Shown: positions 56,222 through 64,000 of the stretch, piece by piece
How positions within the stretch are numbered: the first letter of the stretch is position 1
Layout of the letters: every line of letters starts with the position of its first letter
DNA from: Aplectana chamaeleonis
Taxonomy: Eukaryota; Nematoda; Chromadorea; Rhabditida; Cosmocercidae
Direction of reading: 5' to 3'
Assembly (NCBI GenBank): GCA_029168955.1
Contig: JAPDOI010000711.1
Span: 62,001 to 126,000, forward strand
Length of the DNA: 64,000 nt
Notes under the pieces: generated by a model
What the model was told of the DNA's origin: nothing
The model's input: the letters and a program-made list of their open reading frames with translations, nothing else
Database searches by the model: none
Program-made: the position numbers and the translations under genes

Positions 56222-59127
56222 GTGTGAGCGAGTCAGCCTCAGTGGCGAAGGGTAGCCTGAACTGTGTATACTTTAATTCTCGATCTATTAGGAACAAATT
56301 AGCCTCTCTGAACACACTGCTCAACTATTCGTCTCCCGATATAGTTATTATAACCGAAACCTGGCTCACTGAGGACGACCCGGACTCGCTCCTAGCACTA
56401 GATGGCTGTTATGTGGTGTATAGATGCGACCGAATATCGGGCGTTACTGGTGGTGGTGTCGCAATCGTTGTAAAGAATACTATTAGAGTTGCTCAATCCA
56501 TACCCAAATCCTTTAACTTCTGTTGTGAGCTTTTGTTTCTTGATGTTGTGTTTCAATTTGGTCCCTGTTTCCGCTTGATTGCAGCTTACCGGCGGCCAGC
56601 AACGAGTAGTGAGGGCTCTCTCGAATTGTTAGAGACTGTAGCTGACTGGTGTACGGTGCAATTCCCTTCCATAGTCGTTGGTGATTTCAATTATACGTGT
56701 TCTTCTGGAGATTCCGGTATGCTATTTAATGCTTCATTCGATAATTTTCTTACCAGTTCTGGTCTATCATGTCTGAATTTTGAGCCCACTCACGGGCGCA
56801 ATGTCCTGGATTTGATCTTATGCAATGACCTCACTTTAATTACTGATTGGGAGGTTCAGCCAAATTTCTCTACAAGCGACCACTGTAGCATAGCCTTTGA
56901 AATCGCATGTCAACCTGATGTCCCCAAAACAGCTCGTAATTTTGATTTTCGCAGAGCCAATTGGGACCAAGTAAATCTCTGGTTGATAGGAACAAACTGG
57001 GATGAACTCTTTTGCACGTGCCGCAATATAAACGAGGTGTATGATGCCTTCATTTCCTATGTCCACCTTGTAATAGAGAAATGTGTTCCACTTCGGAAAC
57101 ATGGCCCTAAGACCAAAAACCTTCCACCGCACCTGCAGCGCTTGGCCGCTAAAAAGCACTTCCTCTGGCGTGACCGCTTTCAGCCTGGTGGGCGCGTTGC
57201 CTTCAGCAGATGTGCTAGGGATTTCGAAAAAGAATGCAAACGATTTGCCAAGAACTGCGAAAAACGCCTTATTTGCTCGGGAAATCGAAAAAACTTCTTC
57301 AAGTACATGAATGCAAAGATGAAAACGCGTAAGGGTATCACATCTCTAAAAGATGAAGAGGGCGAAGTCATTATCGATGATCAGCAAAAATGCGAAATGT
57401 TCGCGGAGTATTTCTCCAAGGTATTTACTCATGACAACGGTGCGACCCCACTATTCTCCTCCCGATGTTCCCAGAAATTGTGCTCCGTCCCTATCAGCTG
57501 CGAGGTTGTAATGGGTGCCATAAAAAATCTCAATGACAAGATTTCGCTCACCCCCGACTCGGTGCCCTCGTACTTCATCAAAAGGGCTGCTAATGGGTTA
57601 TGTTACCCTCTCTCGTGCATATTCAAACATAGTCTTGCTCTTGGAACGCTTCCGTCCGCATGGAATACTGCGATTGTAACCCCGCTTCTGAAAAAGGCAC
57701 CAGCTGTTCAGGTCTCGAACTATCGGCCCATCAGTTTAACCTCATCAGTATGCAAAGTTCTCGAAATCATTATCAAAGATTGTGTTCTATCCCATCTCGT
57801 GTCGAATAACCTCCTCAGCCCGGCGCAATATGGTTTTCTGCCTGGTAGATCAACGCTATCTCAGCTGGTATCCTCGTTTCACGACTGGTGTTCGGCTGTG
57901 AACGAAAGCTACCAAACTGATGTTGTGTACATAGACTACGCTAAAGCTTTTGATACAGTCAGTCATCAAAAGCTACTTCTGAAACTTCAAGGCTACGGCA
58001 TTTCTGGTGACATTTTAAAATGGTTGAATTCCTTTCTGACACCTCGTGACTTCATAATCAAAATTGACGACTTTTGTTCTCATCCTTGCCCAATCGTCAG
58101 CGGTGTTCCCCAGGGTAGCGTTCTGGGTCCTTTGCTTTTCCTCATTTATGTGAACGACATTTCTGACGGATTGTCGAGCACATGCAAGCTTTTTGCTGAT
58201 GATCTGAAGATATATCGTCCCCTTCGCAACCCCTCCATCGATTTTCACGAGCTTCAGAGTGACCTGAACCGGCTTTCTAATTGGTCCAAGCTATGGCAGC
58301 TAAAAATATCTGAAGAAAAATGTAGCTTGTTCCATATAAATTTCCAACATGAGTGCTTTCTACGCCTAAACGATGTTGCGCTTCCCGTACGCGAGACTGT
58401 CAGTGATCTTGGTGTGCTTATTAGCACCGACCTTAAGTGGGAATCCCACTGCAAGGAAATCTCTAAGAAAGCTTCTCGTGTGGCAAATTGCATCCTGAGA
58501 TCTCTGCAACACCCATGTCTCGAACATTACAGGAAAGCATACATTGTCTACTGCCGACCGCTCTTGGAATACTGTACGCAGGTCTGGTCACCATCTTCTG
58601 TCGAAGATGATGAAGTAATTGAAAACGTGCAAAGGCGGTACTCAAAACGCGTTTTTGTCAAAGTATTTCCTACGCGAGAAGTACCAGACTATACGGCAAG
58701 GTTTGAAATGTTGGGGATCGAAACCCTAAGATATCGGCGAACCGAGTTCGATTTACACTTATGTTATAAAATCGTTAACGGTCTTTGCGACATCCCATTT
58801 GAGAGTGTTTTCGTGTTCACCAGCCGCTGTACTCGCTCCCGCCAGCACGCTTTTCAGCTCGCACGTAGATTTACGTCGAAGTCCAACGTGCTGCATTCCT
58901 TTGCATTTAGAGTCATCCCAGTTTGGAACAAATTACCTTCAGAGATCGTTGAGACCGCGCAGTTTCCGATTTTCAAAAGCAGGCTACCCATTTCAACCTC
59001 AGGTCATTGCATGGGGTCGATGGCCGTGCTTTCTGCTAAAGCTTTAAATTCAGGGTGCTTTTATTCGTACGAGTGTTTTCTTTGCCTACAATTTTGTTTG
59101 CCTGCATGTCCAGGCTGTCTTGTTTAA
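56044..59127 (+). CDS. LINE ORF2: AP-endonuclease and reverse transcriptase
   Basis: The frame is open from 56044 and overlaps ORF1 in the -1 frame. There is no ATG near its start (a GTG sits at 56218 over the ORF1 stop), so translation probably needs frameshifting or reinitiation. APE: LNCVYFNSRSIRNKL, IITETWLTEDD, SIVVGDFNYTC, TSDHCSIAFEI. RT: NYRPISLTSSVCKVLE, PAQYGFLPGRSTLSQL, YIDYAKAFDTVSHQKLL, SGVPQGSVLGPLLFLIYVND and CKLFADDLKIY (FADD catalytic box). C-terminal: LGIETLRYRRTEFDLHLCYK and PVWNKLPSEIVE. About 970 residues from 56218, full length for this type. Confidence 0.9.
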   Translation, partial: APRSSQVGRGCGDLQRKGDEQKRDPKKGRAESACGGRGRLVGLHPSGDPPSHSLLPITVSVSESASVAKGSLNCVYFNSRSIRNKLASLNTLLNYSSPDIVIITETWLTEDDPDSLLALDGCYVVYRCDRISGVTGGGVAIVVKNTIRVAQSIPKSFNFCCELLFLDVVFQFGPCFRLIAAYRRPATSSEGSLELLETVADWCTVQFPSIVVGDFNYTCSSGDSGMLFNASFDNFLTSSGLSCLNFEPTHGRNVLDLILCNDLTLITDWEVQPNFSTSDHCSIAFEIACQPDVPKTARNFDFRRANWDQVNLWLIGTNWDELFCTCRNINEVYDAFISYVHLVIEKCVPLRKHGPKTKNLPPHLQRLAAKKHFLWRDRFQPGGRVAFSRCARDFEKECKRFAKNCEKRLICSGNRKNFFKYMNAKMKTRKGITSLKDEEGEVIIDDQQKCEMFAEYFSKVFTHDNGATPLFSSRCSQKLCSVPISCEVVMGAIKNLNDKISLTPDSVPSYFIKRAANGLCYPLSCIFKHSLALGTLPSAWNTAIVTPLLKKAPAVQVSNYRPISLTSSVCKVLEIIIKDCVLSHLVSNNLLSPAQYGFLPGRSTLSQLVSSFHDWCSAVNESYQTDVVYIDYAKAFDTVSHQKLLLKLQGYGISGDILKWLNSFLTPRDFIIKIDDFCSHPCPIVSGVPQGSVLGPLLFLIYVNDISDGLSSTCKLFADDLKIYRPLRNPSIDFHELQSDLNRLSNWSKLWQLKISEEKCSLFHINFQHECFLRLNDVALPVRETVSDLGVLISTDLKWESHCKEISKKASRVANCILRSLQHPCLEHYRKAYIVYCRPLLEYCTQVWSPSSVEDDEVIENVQRRYSKRVFVKVFPTREVPDYTARFEMLGIETLRYRRTEFDLHLCYKIVNGLCDIPFESVFVFTSRCTRSRQHAFQLARRFTSKSNVLHSFAFRVIPVWNKLPSEIVETAQFPIFKSRLPISTSGHCMGSMAVLSAKALNSGCFYSYECFLCLQFCLPACPGCLV
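56116..56197 (+). promoter_or_regulatory. Candidate -1 ribosomal frameshift signal between ORF1 and ORF2
   Basis: In the ORF1 frame the codons read ATC CCA AAA AAG, giving the heptamers C CCA AAA (56116-56122) and A AAA AAG (56119-56125). GGGAGGG directly follows (56125-56131) and can pair with CCCTCCC at 56191-56197; between them GACGAGG and CCTCGTC (56150-56166) form a 7-bp hairpin with a CCG loop. A -1 shift here enters the ORF2 frame. Function is inferred. Confidence 0.5.
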
Positions 59128-59194
59128 ACCTATCTCACATACATTTTGTATGTTTCTTTGTCGCCAGATAAAGCTATTGAATTGAAAAAAAATT

Positions 59195-59328
59195 GACTTT
59201 TCATTCCTCTTTGGAGGTTGGCGCAAACTCGGTGCACCTACGTAATAGCATATGACACCGAGTTTGCGCCAACCTTCGAGAGTAAACGCAAGGTCTCATT
59301 AGGATCTATACCGACGTTACATTATTTT
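59195..59328. mobile_element. Palindromic MITE (GTTGGCGCAAAC family), copy 6, right part
   Basis: The left 23 bases are at 55434-55456, separated by the LINE. The GGTTGGCGCAAACTCGGTG core and its inverse are at 59214-59277, and the end is CTATACCGACGTTA. Confidence 0.75.
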
Positions 59329-59339
59329 AATAATGATGT

Positions 59340-60440
59340 CCTTATGCGGACAACACTCTACTGCTTCCAAATGAACTACTATAAGTTATACAAACCATTC
59401 CAAATGAAATCTAGAGCCAGTTTCGGACATAGAGTCAATATGCCCTTTGCAGTTGCCTAGAGTCACCCTGGAAAACGTTATAGCAGTTTTTTTTCTCCGA
59501 TTTTTGTACCTATTGTACCCTCGAAAAAGCGCATTAATTTTATGAAAACCCGGAAACAGACCTCATAATCGTGTTCAGGGCCCGAAACAGCCCCCCAAGG
59601 CAAAGTTTGGGTGAAAGCGCATTCTCCGAGCTATGTGCAGACTGATGGCGTTCTTGACTTGTATGGATTTTCGGTTCAGCGTTCAATTATATCAATTACG
59701 GGGTACAGAAAGCGTTGAAAAATTTTTTTCTCCAGATTTGACTTAAAATTCAACCTGGAGTTGATTTGTGGTGCTGATCACGAATCTGAGATTTACCTGT
59801 GGTTTTTCCTAATTTCGACTAAATTTGTTCAAAGCTTCCCACCGGCAGAAAAATTTGACGGCAAAATCGACTTTCGACGATTTCTGGAATGTGACAAAAG
59901 ATGTGGCTCAAATCGTTCTTTTGGGGTTTGTTTGAAGTGCTCAACACGAATCTGATGTCAGTTTATGGATTTTTGACAGCTTACGATAGATTACGTTGGG
60001 TATATGGTATAGTCGTACACGAACGAAATTTTTGAAAAAAATTTCGATATTTTTTTCGTTCGTTCAAAATTTCGTCGAACGATTATTTTTCAATTTTCGT
60101 TCGTTCGAAATTTCGTCGAACGAACTTTTTTCAAATTGCATTCGTTCGAAATTTTTTTCGAAATTGTACAGCTATACGGTAGTTCGATCAATGTCACAGA
60201 TTTGTCTCAAAGTTTCTATGTGGGAGTTTTTTGGGGTGCTAAATACGAATTCTATGTCCATTTGTCTGTTTTCAAACTATTACATAAGTTCTGCCTCCTG
60301 AATAAAATGTTACCTACCGTATCCTACAGTAAACCTATAAATTCCGACAAGCGAACCCCAGATTCGTATTCAGCAGTACATGTTTATCGCAGTATCCGGA
60401 GAAAAATAAAAAAAAACACCTCAAAAATTCCATGGTGGAC
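59340..60440 (-). repeat. Family D block within element i copy B
   Basis: Inverse of 39960-41090. Module motifs: CGTGTTCAGGGCC (59570), GGTGCTGATCACGAATCTG (59770), GTGCTCAACACGAATCTGAT (59937), GGTGCTAAATACGAATTC (60234) and TTCGTATTCAGCAGT (60364). Carries the TTCGAACGAA-rich hAT-like MITE at about 60010-60180. Confidence 0.65.
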
Positions 60441-61102
60441 AACATGGATGGGAATCCGGGTAAATGAACACCCCCAAATGATCAGAGATTCCTGACAAAC
60501 AACTAAAAATGACGCAAATGACACACATAAAGGGATGGAAAAAATCAAAATCTGCCTACGAAGGCAGTTGCTGAAAACTCCGTAAACCACGGAAACCTTC
60601 GGGTCCATCACGGGGAACTCCGCGAGGTGCATCTCTCGGCATGCCACCAACGCCCCTTCCACGGGAAAACGTTATTAAAAAACGAATCACAGATCTCTTG
60701 TAACTATAAAAAATAGAAGAATTACCATAGAAGTCTACAGCATTATCAAAAAATAAAACGAAATGCAAATCTCATATAACCGAAAGTGAGAGCTTAGACG
60801 ACACGATCTTCGTGATACATCGATTGATGGACGCTGCCACCGCCCCTCCCGCGAATGTTCTGTCGAGCAGCCCATCGACCTGCGCAGCCGTAGACATCCC
60901 GAATTGACGTCCTGTGGACAACAACTCGGTCTGCGTCGATTTAAGGCACTCGGCGGGATTGCCGGTCGATGGGCTGGTTAGCAGCCCGTCGCCCCCTGCT
61001 CAAAAGCACACCGGGACGACCCCGCGTAGAGCTGCCTGTTGGCCAGCGGTGACTCGTTCTGGGCGGATCGACGTCCTGTAGACAACAGCGAGCGTCTGAG
61101 TA

Positions 61103-61455
61103 AAAACATCAATCTGGTCGTGTTGCAAGACCAGGTTGCAGCACGCTTAGACGCTTCCGTCTCAAATATTGTTTGAATCGCGCAGTTCGGCAAAAGGATG
61201 CCTTGATCACATCGCTGTGCATTGCACGGCGATGCGATTGCCGCATCGCAGTGCACACGATCGCGTCGCACTCTGAAAGAGGCCATACCAAAATCCTGCG
61301 ATCGCGACAGGTTCAGTCAACTGTCGCGAGTCGTGGGTATAACAAGTCCACACAGTACAAATGTGATGTCGTTAGATCACTCTGCAGCTCCTGTCGCGGT
61401 CGCTGGTTCGAGAAGGAGTGTAATATCTAAAATGTGAAAACCAAGTACTCGGTAG
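61103..61455. other. Unassigned spacer
   Basis: No supported gene; it contains a GC-rich hairpin-like stretch near 61215-61255 (TGCATTGCACGGCGATGCG / CGCATCGCAGTGCA). Confidence 0.35.
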
Positions 61456-62812
61456 CAGGGGTGTGCGGAAATTTTTAAAAAATTTCAGAAAACAGAAAAT
61501 CGAGTTTGTCAGAAAACAGAAAGGCCAAAACGGCTAGAAATCAGAAAATAGAAAAATTCCAGAAAAAAATACTTATTGCATACTCAATGACGGATATAAG
61601 GTCATTAAAGACACGCTGATAGTCTCGGCCGAGAAATAGGCTCAGCAACTGATCCTGTCGAGCAGATTCTCGAGTATTTCTTGATTATTCCTTGGCTGCT
61701 AGGTGGCTGCGACCATGTTGTTCGCGAAATAATCTAGGAATAACCGAGAAAACATGGGTAGTTGAACCGACGGCGGTGTTGACATCCAAATCTGCCTTAA
61801 CAATGCGTCTTATACCCCCCTTTGAGAGCATTCTTTCTCGGTTGTTTCTCGACAACCATTATTTGACGCCTATTTCGCGGCAACCAGCTATTCTCTGAAC
61901 ACGACCTTTTTCTCGGCTATTGCGCGAAAATCAGGCATTTTGTGGTAACTTATCGGCTATTGCTCGGCTAAAACTCTCAGAGAACTCACCCGTATGGTAG
62001 AACGTCAGCACAATAAGGGTTGCATACTAGGACAGACATCGGGTTCAGACCCTCGCTGTGTGCAGCAGCTGCTGCGAACAACTAACTGCAGCAGCTGCTG
62101 ACAAGGGGAAGGTGAATTCGTGCTCTGCCCTGGGATGCTACCCCTATTGTGCCAAAGTACTACCCTACGAGTGCGTTAGCAGGGATGGCGGTAAAAACGA
62201 TTGTTGAATTTTCTTTATAAGAATGCAGGTCTAGCCATCACAAAAGTAAAAATAAGTGACAAGTTGCATGGAAAACGCACAAAAGCAAGTCAGAACGGCT
62301 AAATGGTGGATGTACGCACACCCCCAACTAATAGGTTTTTTATAAATGCATATTTTCCGCCTTCTATTTTGCCGCAAAAAAAGTTAGTAGTCTCTCGGTG
62401 TCTAGCAACTACTTTAAATGCAGATTAAAAGACGACAAAACAAGCAATAGTAGAAATCTAGTTAATTGGGGGCGGGCTGAAACCCAGCAATAGCTTGTTT
62501 TTGAGCGTTTTTTCTCCGACTTTCCACTTATTTTCACTTTTGTGATGACCAGGCCTACCTTCTCAAAAGGATACCACAATTAACTTTTTTATCGCGAACC
62601 CTGCCCTTAACAGCAATCGTACACTGAATACAAATAGTACCTCGTAAAGGACTAAATAAGCTGCGCTGTTCCACAGATCCGGATTTCGTTCATTTTTTCT
62701 GATTTTTTTTTCTGTTTTTTGCAGATTTTCCAGTAAACAGAAATCAGAAAACAGAAAGGCCAAAACGGCCAGAAAACAGAAATCAGAAAACAGAAGTTTC
62801 CGCACACCCCTG
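61456..62812. mobile_element. hAT-type non-autonomous element, 1357 bp, perfect 8-bp TSD
   Basis: Terminal inverted repeats CAGGGGTGTGCGGAAA, flanked by CTCGGTAG at 61448-61455 and 62813-62820. Subterminal DNA at both ends is built from repeated CAGAAAACAGAAATCAGAAA-like motifs. The inner halves are also inversely related: AAGTAAAAATAAGTGACAAG near 62248 versus CACTTATTTTCACTTTTGTG near 62527. No transposase frame. Confidence 0.88.
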
Positions 62813-62875
62813 CTCGGTAGCTATCGCGACTGTCCCTTGTGTACCAGAGAAAGCGACTGAGGGTTCGACCCAGTG

Positions 62876-64000
62876 TCTCCTTCTTCTTTGCAGCCGCAGG
62901 AAGGTTATTGTCAAAGGTTCAAGAAACGGGCGACTAAAACCGGATTCGTCCACAAATCCATTGTTGTAAGAGTGGTAGGCCTCTTCGGGCATTCGAATAG
63001 GTGTTCAGTTGTGTGGCCACGGCTACCACAGTCCGGGCACTCGTCCGGCTTACTGCGATCGATCTTATGCAAGAATGACATCAGCATAGGGGAATGACCG
63101 CAGCGTAACGAGGCAAGGGTACTTCTAGCCCGCCTACCGAGTTCCATCTCGGTGTCGCTGACTAAGGGAGGTGCGACCACCAATATGGGATAGACGGCAC
63201 TCCTACTCACGGGATCCCTGACGAACTTGGTGTGCTCCGCACGTAAAAGACGCAGACGATCCAGTTGGGAGTCCGTCCATCTTTGTATATTAACTTTCTC
63301 GGGGGCATCCGCAAAAGGCCTTCTGATATGTCTCTCTCTCACGGGATTCATGATCCTTCTTAATGGGTGGTCAGGCTGCTTGACAATGTTAATAACCAGT
63401 TGCTGCGCTTGGAGTTGGCAGTGCTCCTTAACTGGCAGAACTCGGGCTTCAGCATGAAGATGTTCCACTGGGGTGCTTTTAGCACACCCTGTGGCAATCC
63501 GAAGAGCAGCATTTTGGACTCGCTGCATCTTTGTCCACGATGAATCCGATATCATGTGCTGCCATACCGGTGCAGCGTACTCCGACGCCGGCTGCAATAT
63601 TGCCTTGTATGTGGTCAAAATTGTCTCCTTGCTACTTCCCCACGACGTTCCTCCCAGAGCTCGTAGGACGTTGAGCTTTGCTTTCACTGTAGCCAGTTTC
63701 TGCTCAGTATTCTTGTGGAACCTCAACGAAGGATCCAATACTAGGCCGAACAGCTTAGGAAAACGTGCAGCAGGCAGACGAGCGTCTTCGCGATTCACAA
63801 CGGGGTGAGCGCAGTGTTCCTTAGGGTCAGTGGAGAAAACTGATACAGATGATTTAGCGGCAGAGACAGTGAGCATCATATCATCAAGAAAGTTCTTCAG
63901 AACGATGAGGTAGCTATTGATCTTGCGTGCAGCTACATTAATGTCTCTGTCCCGGCACAAGATGGTGATGTCATCCGCATACGCAGCGACTTTGATGTCA
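62876..64000 (-). mobile_element. 2A/PHD-type LINE, copy 2, 3' part, continuing off the window
   Basis: Minus-strand homologue of 17700-18812. Its 3' end GCGGCTGCAAAGAAGAAG matches the tail of copy 1. The 5' part, with any 2A and PHD segment, lies beyond the right edge. Confidence 0.88.
62911..63999 (-). CDS. Reverse transcriptase C-terminal half of the 2A/PHD LINE, copy 2
   Basis: Open from the right edge of the window: AYADDITIL at about 63960-63986 (catalytic box), SAAKSSVSVFSTDPKEH, FPKLFGLVLDPSLRFH, EYAAPVWQHMISDSSW, STPVEHLHAEARVLPVKEHC and the zinc motif CPDCGSRGHTTEHLFEC, ending TNPVLVARFLNL and a stop. 363 codons without a break. It supplies the intact reading across the site where copy 1 has its extra A (near 18205). 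Confidence 0.9.
   Translation of the reverse strand, partial: DIKVAAYADDITILCRDRDINVAARKINSYLIVLKNFLDDMMLTVSAAKSSVSVFSTDPKEHCAHPVVNREDARLPAARFPKLFGLVLDPSLRFHKNTEQKLATVKAKLNVLRALGGTSWGSSKETILTTYKAILQPASEYAAPVWQHMISDSSWTKMQRVQNAALRIATGCAKSTPVEHLHAEARVLPVKEHCQLQAQQLVINIVKQPDHPLRRIMNPVRERHIRRPFADAPEKVNIQRWTDSQLDRLRLLRAEHTKFVRDPVSRSAVYPILVVAPPLVSDTEMELGRRARSTLASLRCGHSPMLMSFLHKIDRSKPDECPDCGSRGHTTEHLFECPKRPTTLTTMDLWTNPVLVARFLNL

Larger units (their letters stand above)
55457..59194 (+). mobile_element. SL1-capped ORF1/ORF2 LINE, apparently intact coding region
   Basis: It begins with the full nematode SL1 spliced leader (55458-55479) and ends TTGAATTG plus an A run at about 59194. The site is a palindromic MITE; the empty homologous sequence in element i copy A reads continuously (GAGACTTTTCGTTCC inverse at 41262-41276), proving insertion. 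GACT may be a 4-base duplication. ORF1 and ORF2 are both open and overlap. A CR1/Jockey-like clade is suggested by APE plus RT without RNase H and by the ATTGAATTGAA tail. Confidence 0.9.
54267..61100. mobile_element. CTCAG-terminal element, family i, copy B, split by a LINE
   Basis: Termini CTCAGACGTTCGCTGTTGTC and the inverse CTCAGACGCTCGCTGTTGTC, with TA at 54265-54266 and 61101-61102. Inverse orientation to copy A over its whole length. Without the LINE (55457-59194) it is about 3.1 kb. It lacks the 39135-39960 segment of copy A and has an extra small inverted-repeat insert at about 55043-55193. Subterminal TGTCTACAGG/TGTCTACGG motifs recur at both ends. Confidence 0.78.

Noticed and set aside
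1..64000. Bacterial or viral origin of the window
   Set aside because: SL1, eukaryotic TE superfamilies, small introns and lack of operons with ribosome binding sites rule it out.

Overview
The window is eukaryotic, repeat-dominated DNA from a nematode. The strongest taxonomic evidence is a 22-nt match to the conserved nematode spliced leader SL1 at 55458-55479, fused to the 5' end of a LINE. Small introns with TTTCAG-type acceptors and RTE, CR1-like, Ty3/gypsy, MULE, hAT and PIF/Harbinger elements fit the same picture. A strongylid (hookworm-like) worm is my inference from the RTE protein type; no search could be run. I recognise no complete host gene. Two stretches (37.6-38.15 kb and 43.6-44.5 kb) hold exon-like pieces of unknown product.

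Layout. 1-0.9 kb: 3' end of a LINE. 1.09-1.59 kb: truncated CTCAG-terminal element. 1.74-6.92 kb: Mutator-like element (MULE copy I, 9-bp TSD) carrying a Harbinger MITE, two palindromic MITEs and RTE LINE copy 1. 7.5-11.35 kb: CR1-like fragment and 52-bp tandem tail with RTE copy 2 inside it. 11.35-13.09 kb: long inverted-repeat element built from degenerate modules. 13.52-23.26 kb: a 9.7-kb element with CTCAG ends and TA duplications; it contains a second such element (13.87-21.68 kb), which contains a LINE encoding a 2A-like motif and a PHD finger (15.36-18.81 kb). 23.29-33.32 kb: MULE copy II, split by a Ty3/gypsy element (23.53-30.66 kb). That element is split by a probable solo LTR, which holds a hAT element, which holds an inverted-repeat MITE. 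34-37.5 kb: minisatellites, a long hairpin and a purine tract. 38.46-42.34 and 54.27-61.10 kb: two inverted copies of another CTCAG-ended element; the second was hit by the SL1-capped LINE (55.46-59.19 kb). 44.9-48.3 kb: minus-strand LINE with an internal deletion. 48.8-53.7 kb: foldback and MITE cluster. 61.46-62.81 kb: hAT element with a perfect 8-bp TSD. 62.88 kb to the end: second copy of the 2A/PHD LINE, minus strand.

The coding sequences are almost all retrotransposon proteins (AP-endonuclease, reverse transcriptase, gag, protease, RNase H, integrase), mostly broken by frameshifts or stops. The ORF1/ORF2 pair at 55.5-59.1 kb is intact. Many insertions are proved by target-site duplications or by an unoccupied homologous site elsewhere in the window, so the relative age of much of the nest can be read directly.

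Most notable: (1) a LINE whose genomic copy begins with SL1, implying reverse transcription of a trans-spliced RNA; (2) a group of elements with TA (or CA) target duplications, CTC[A/T]G termini and a different iterated subterminal motif in each family, which I cannot assign to a described superfamily; (3) a candidate -1 frameshift signal joining ORF1 and ORF2 of the SL1-capped LINE.
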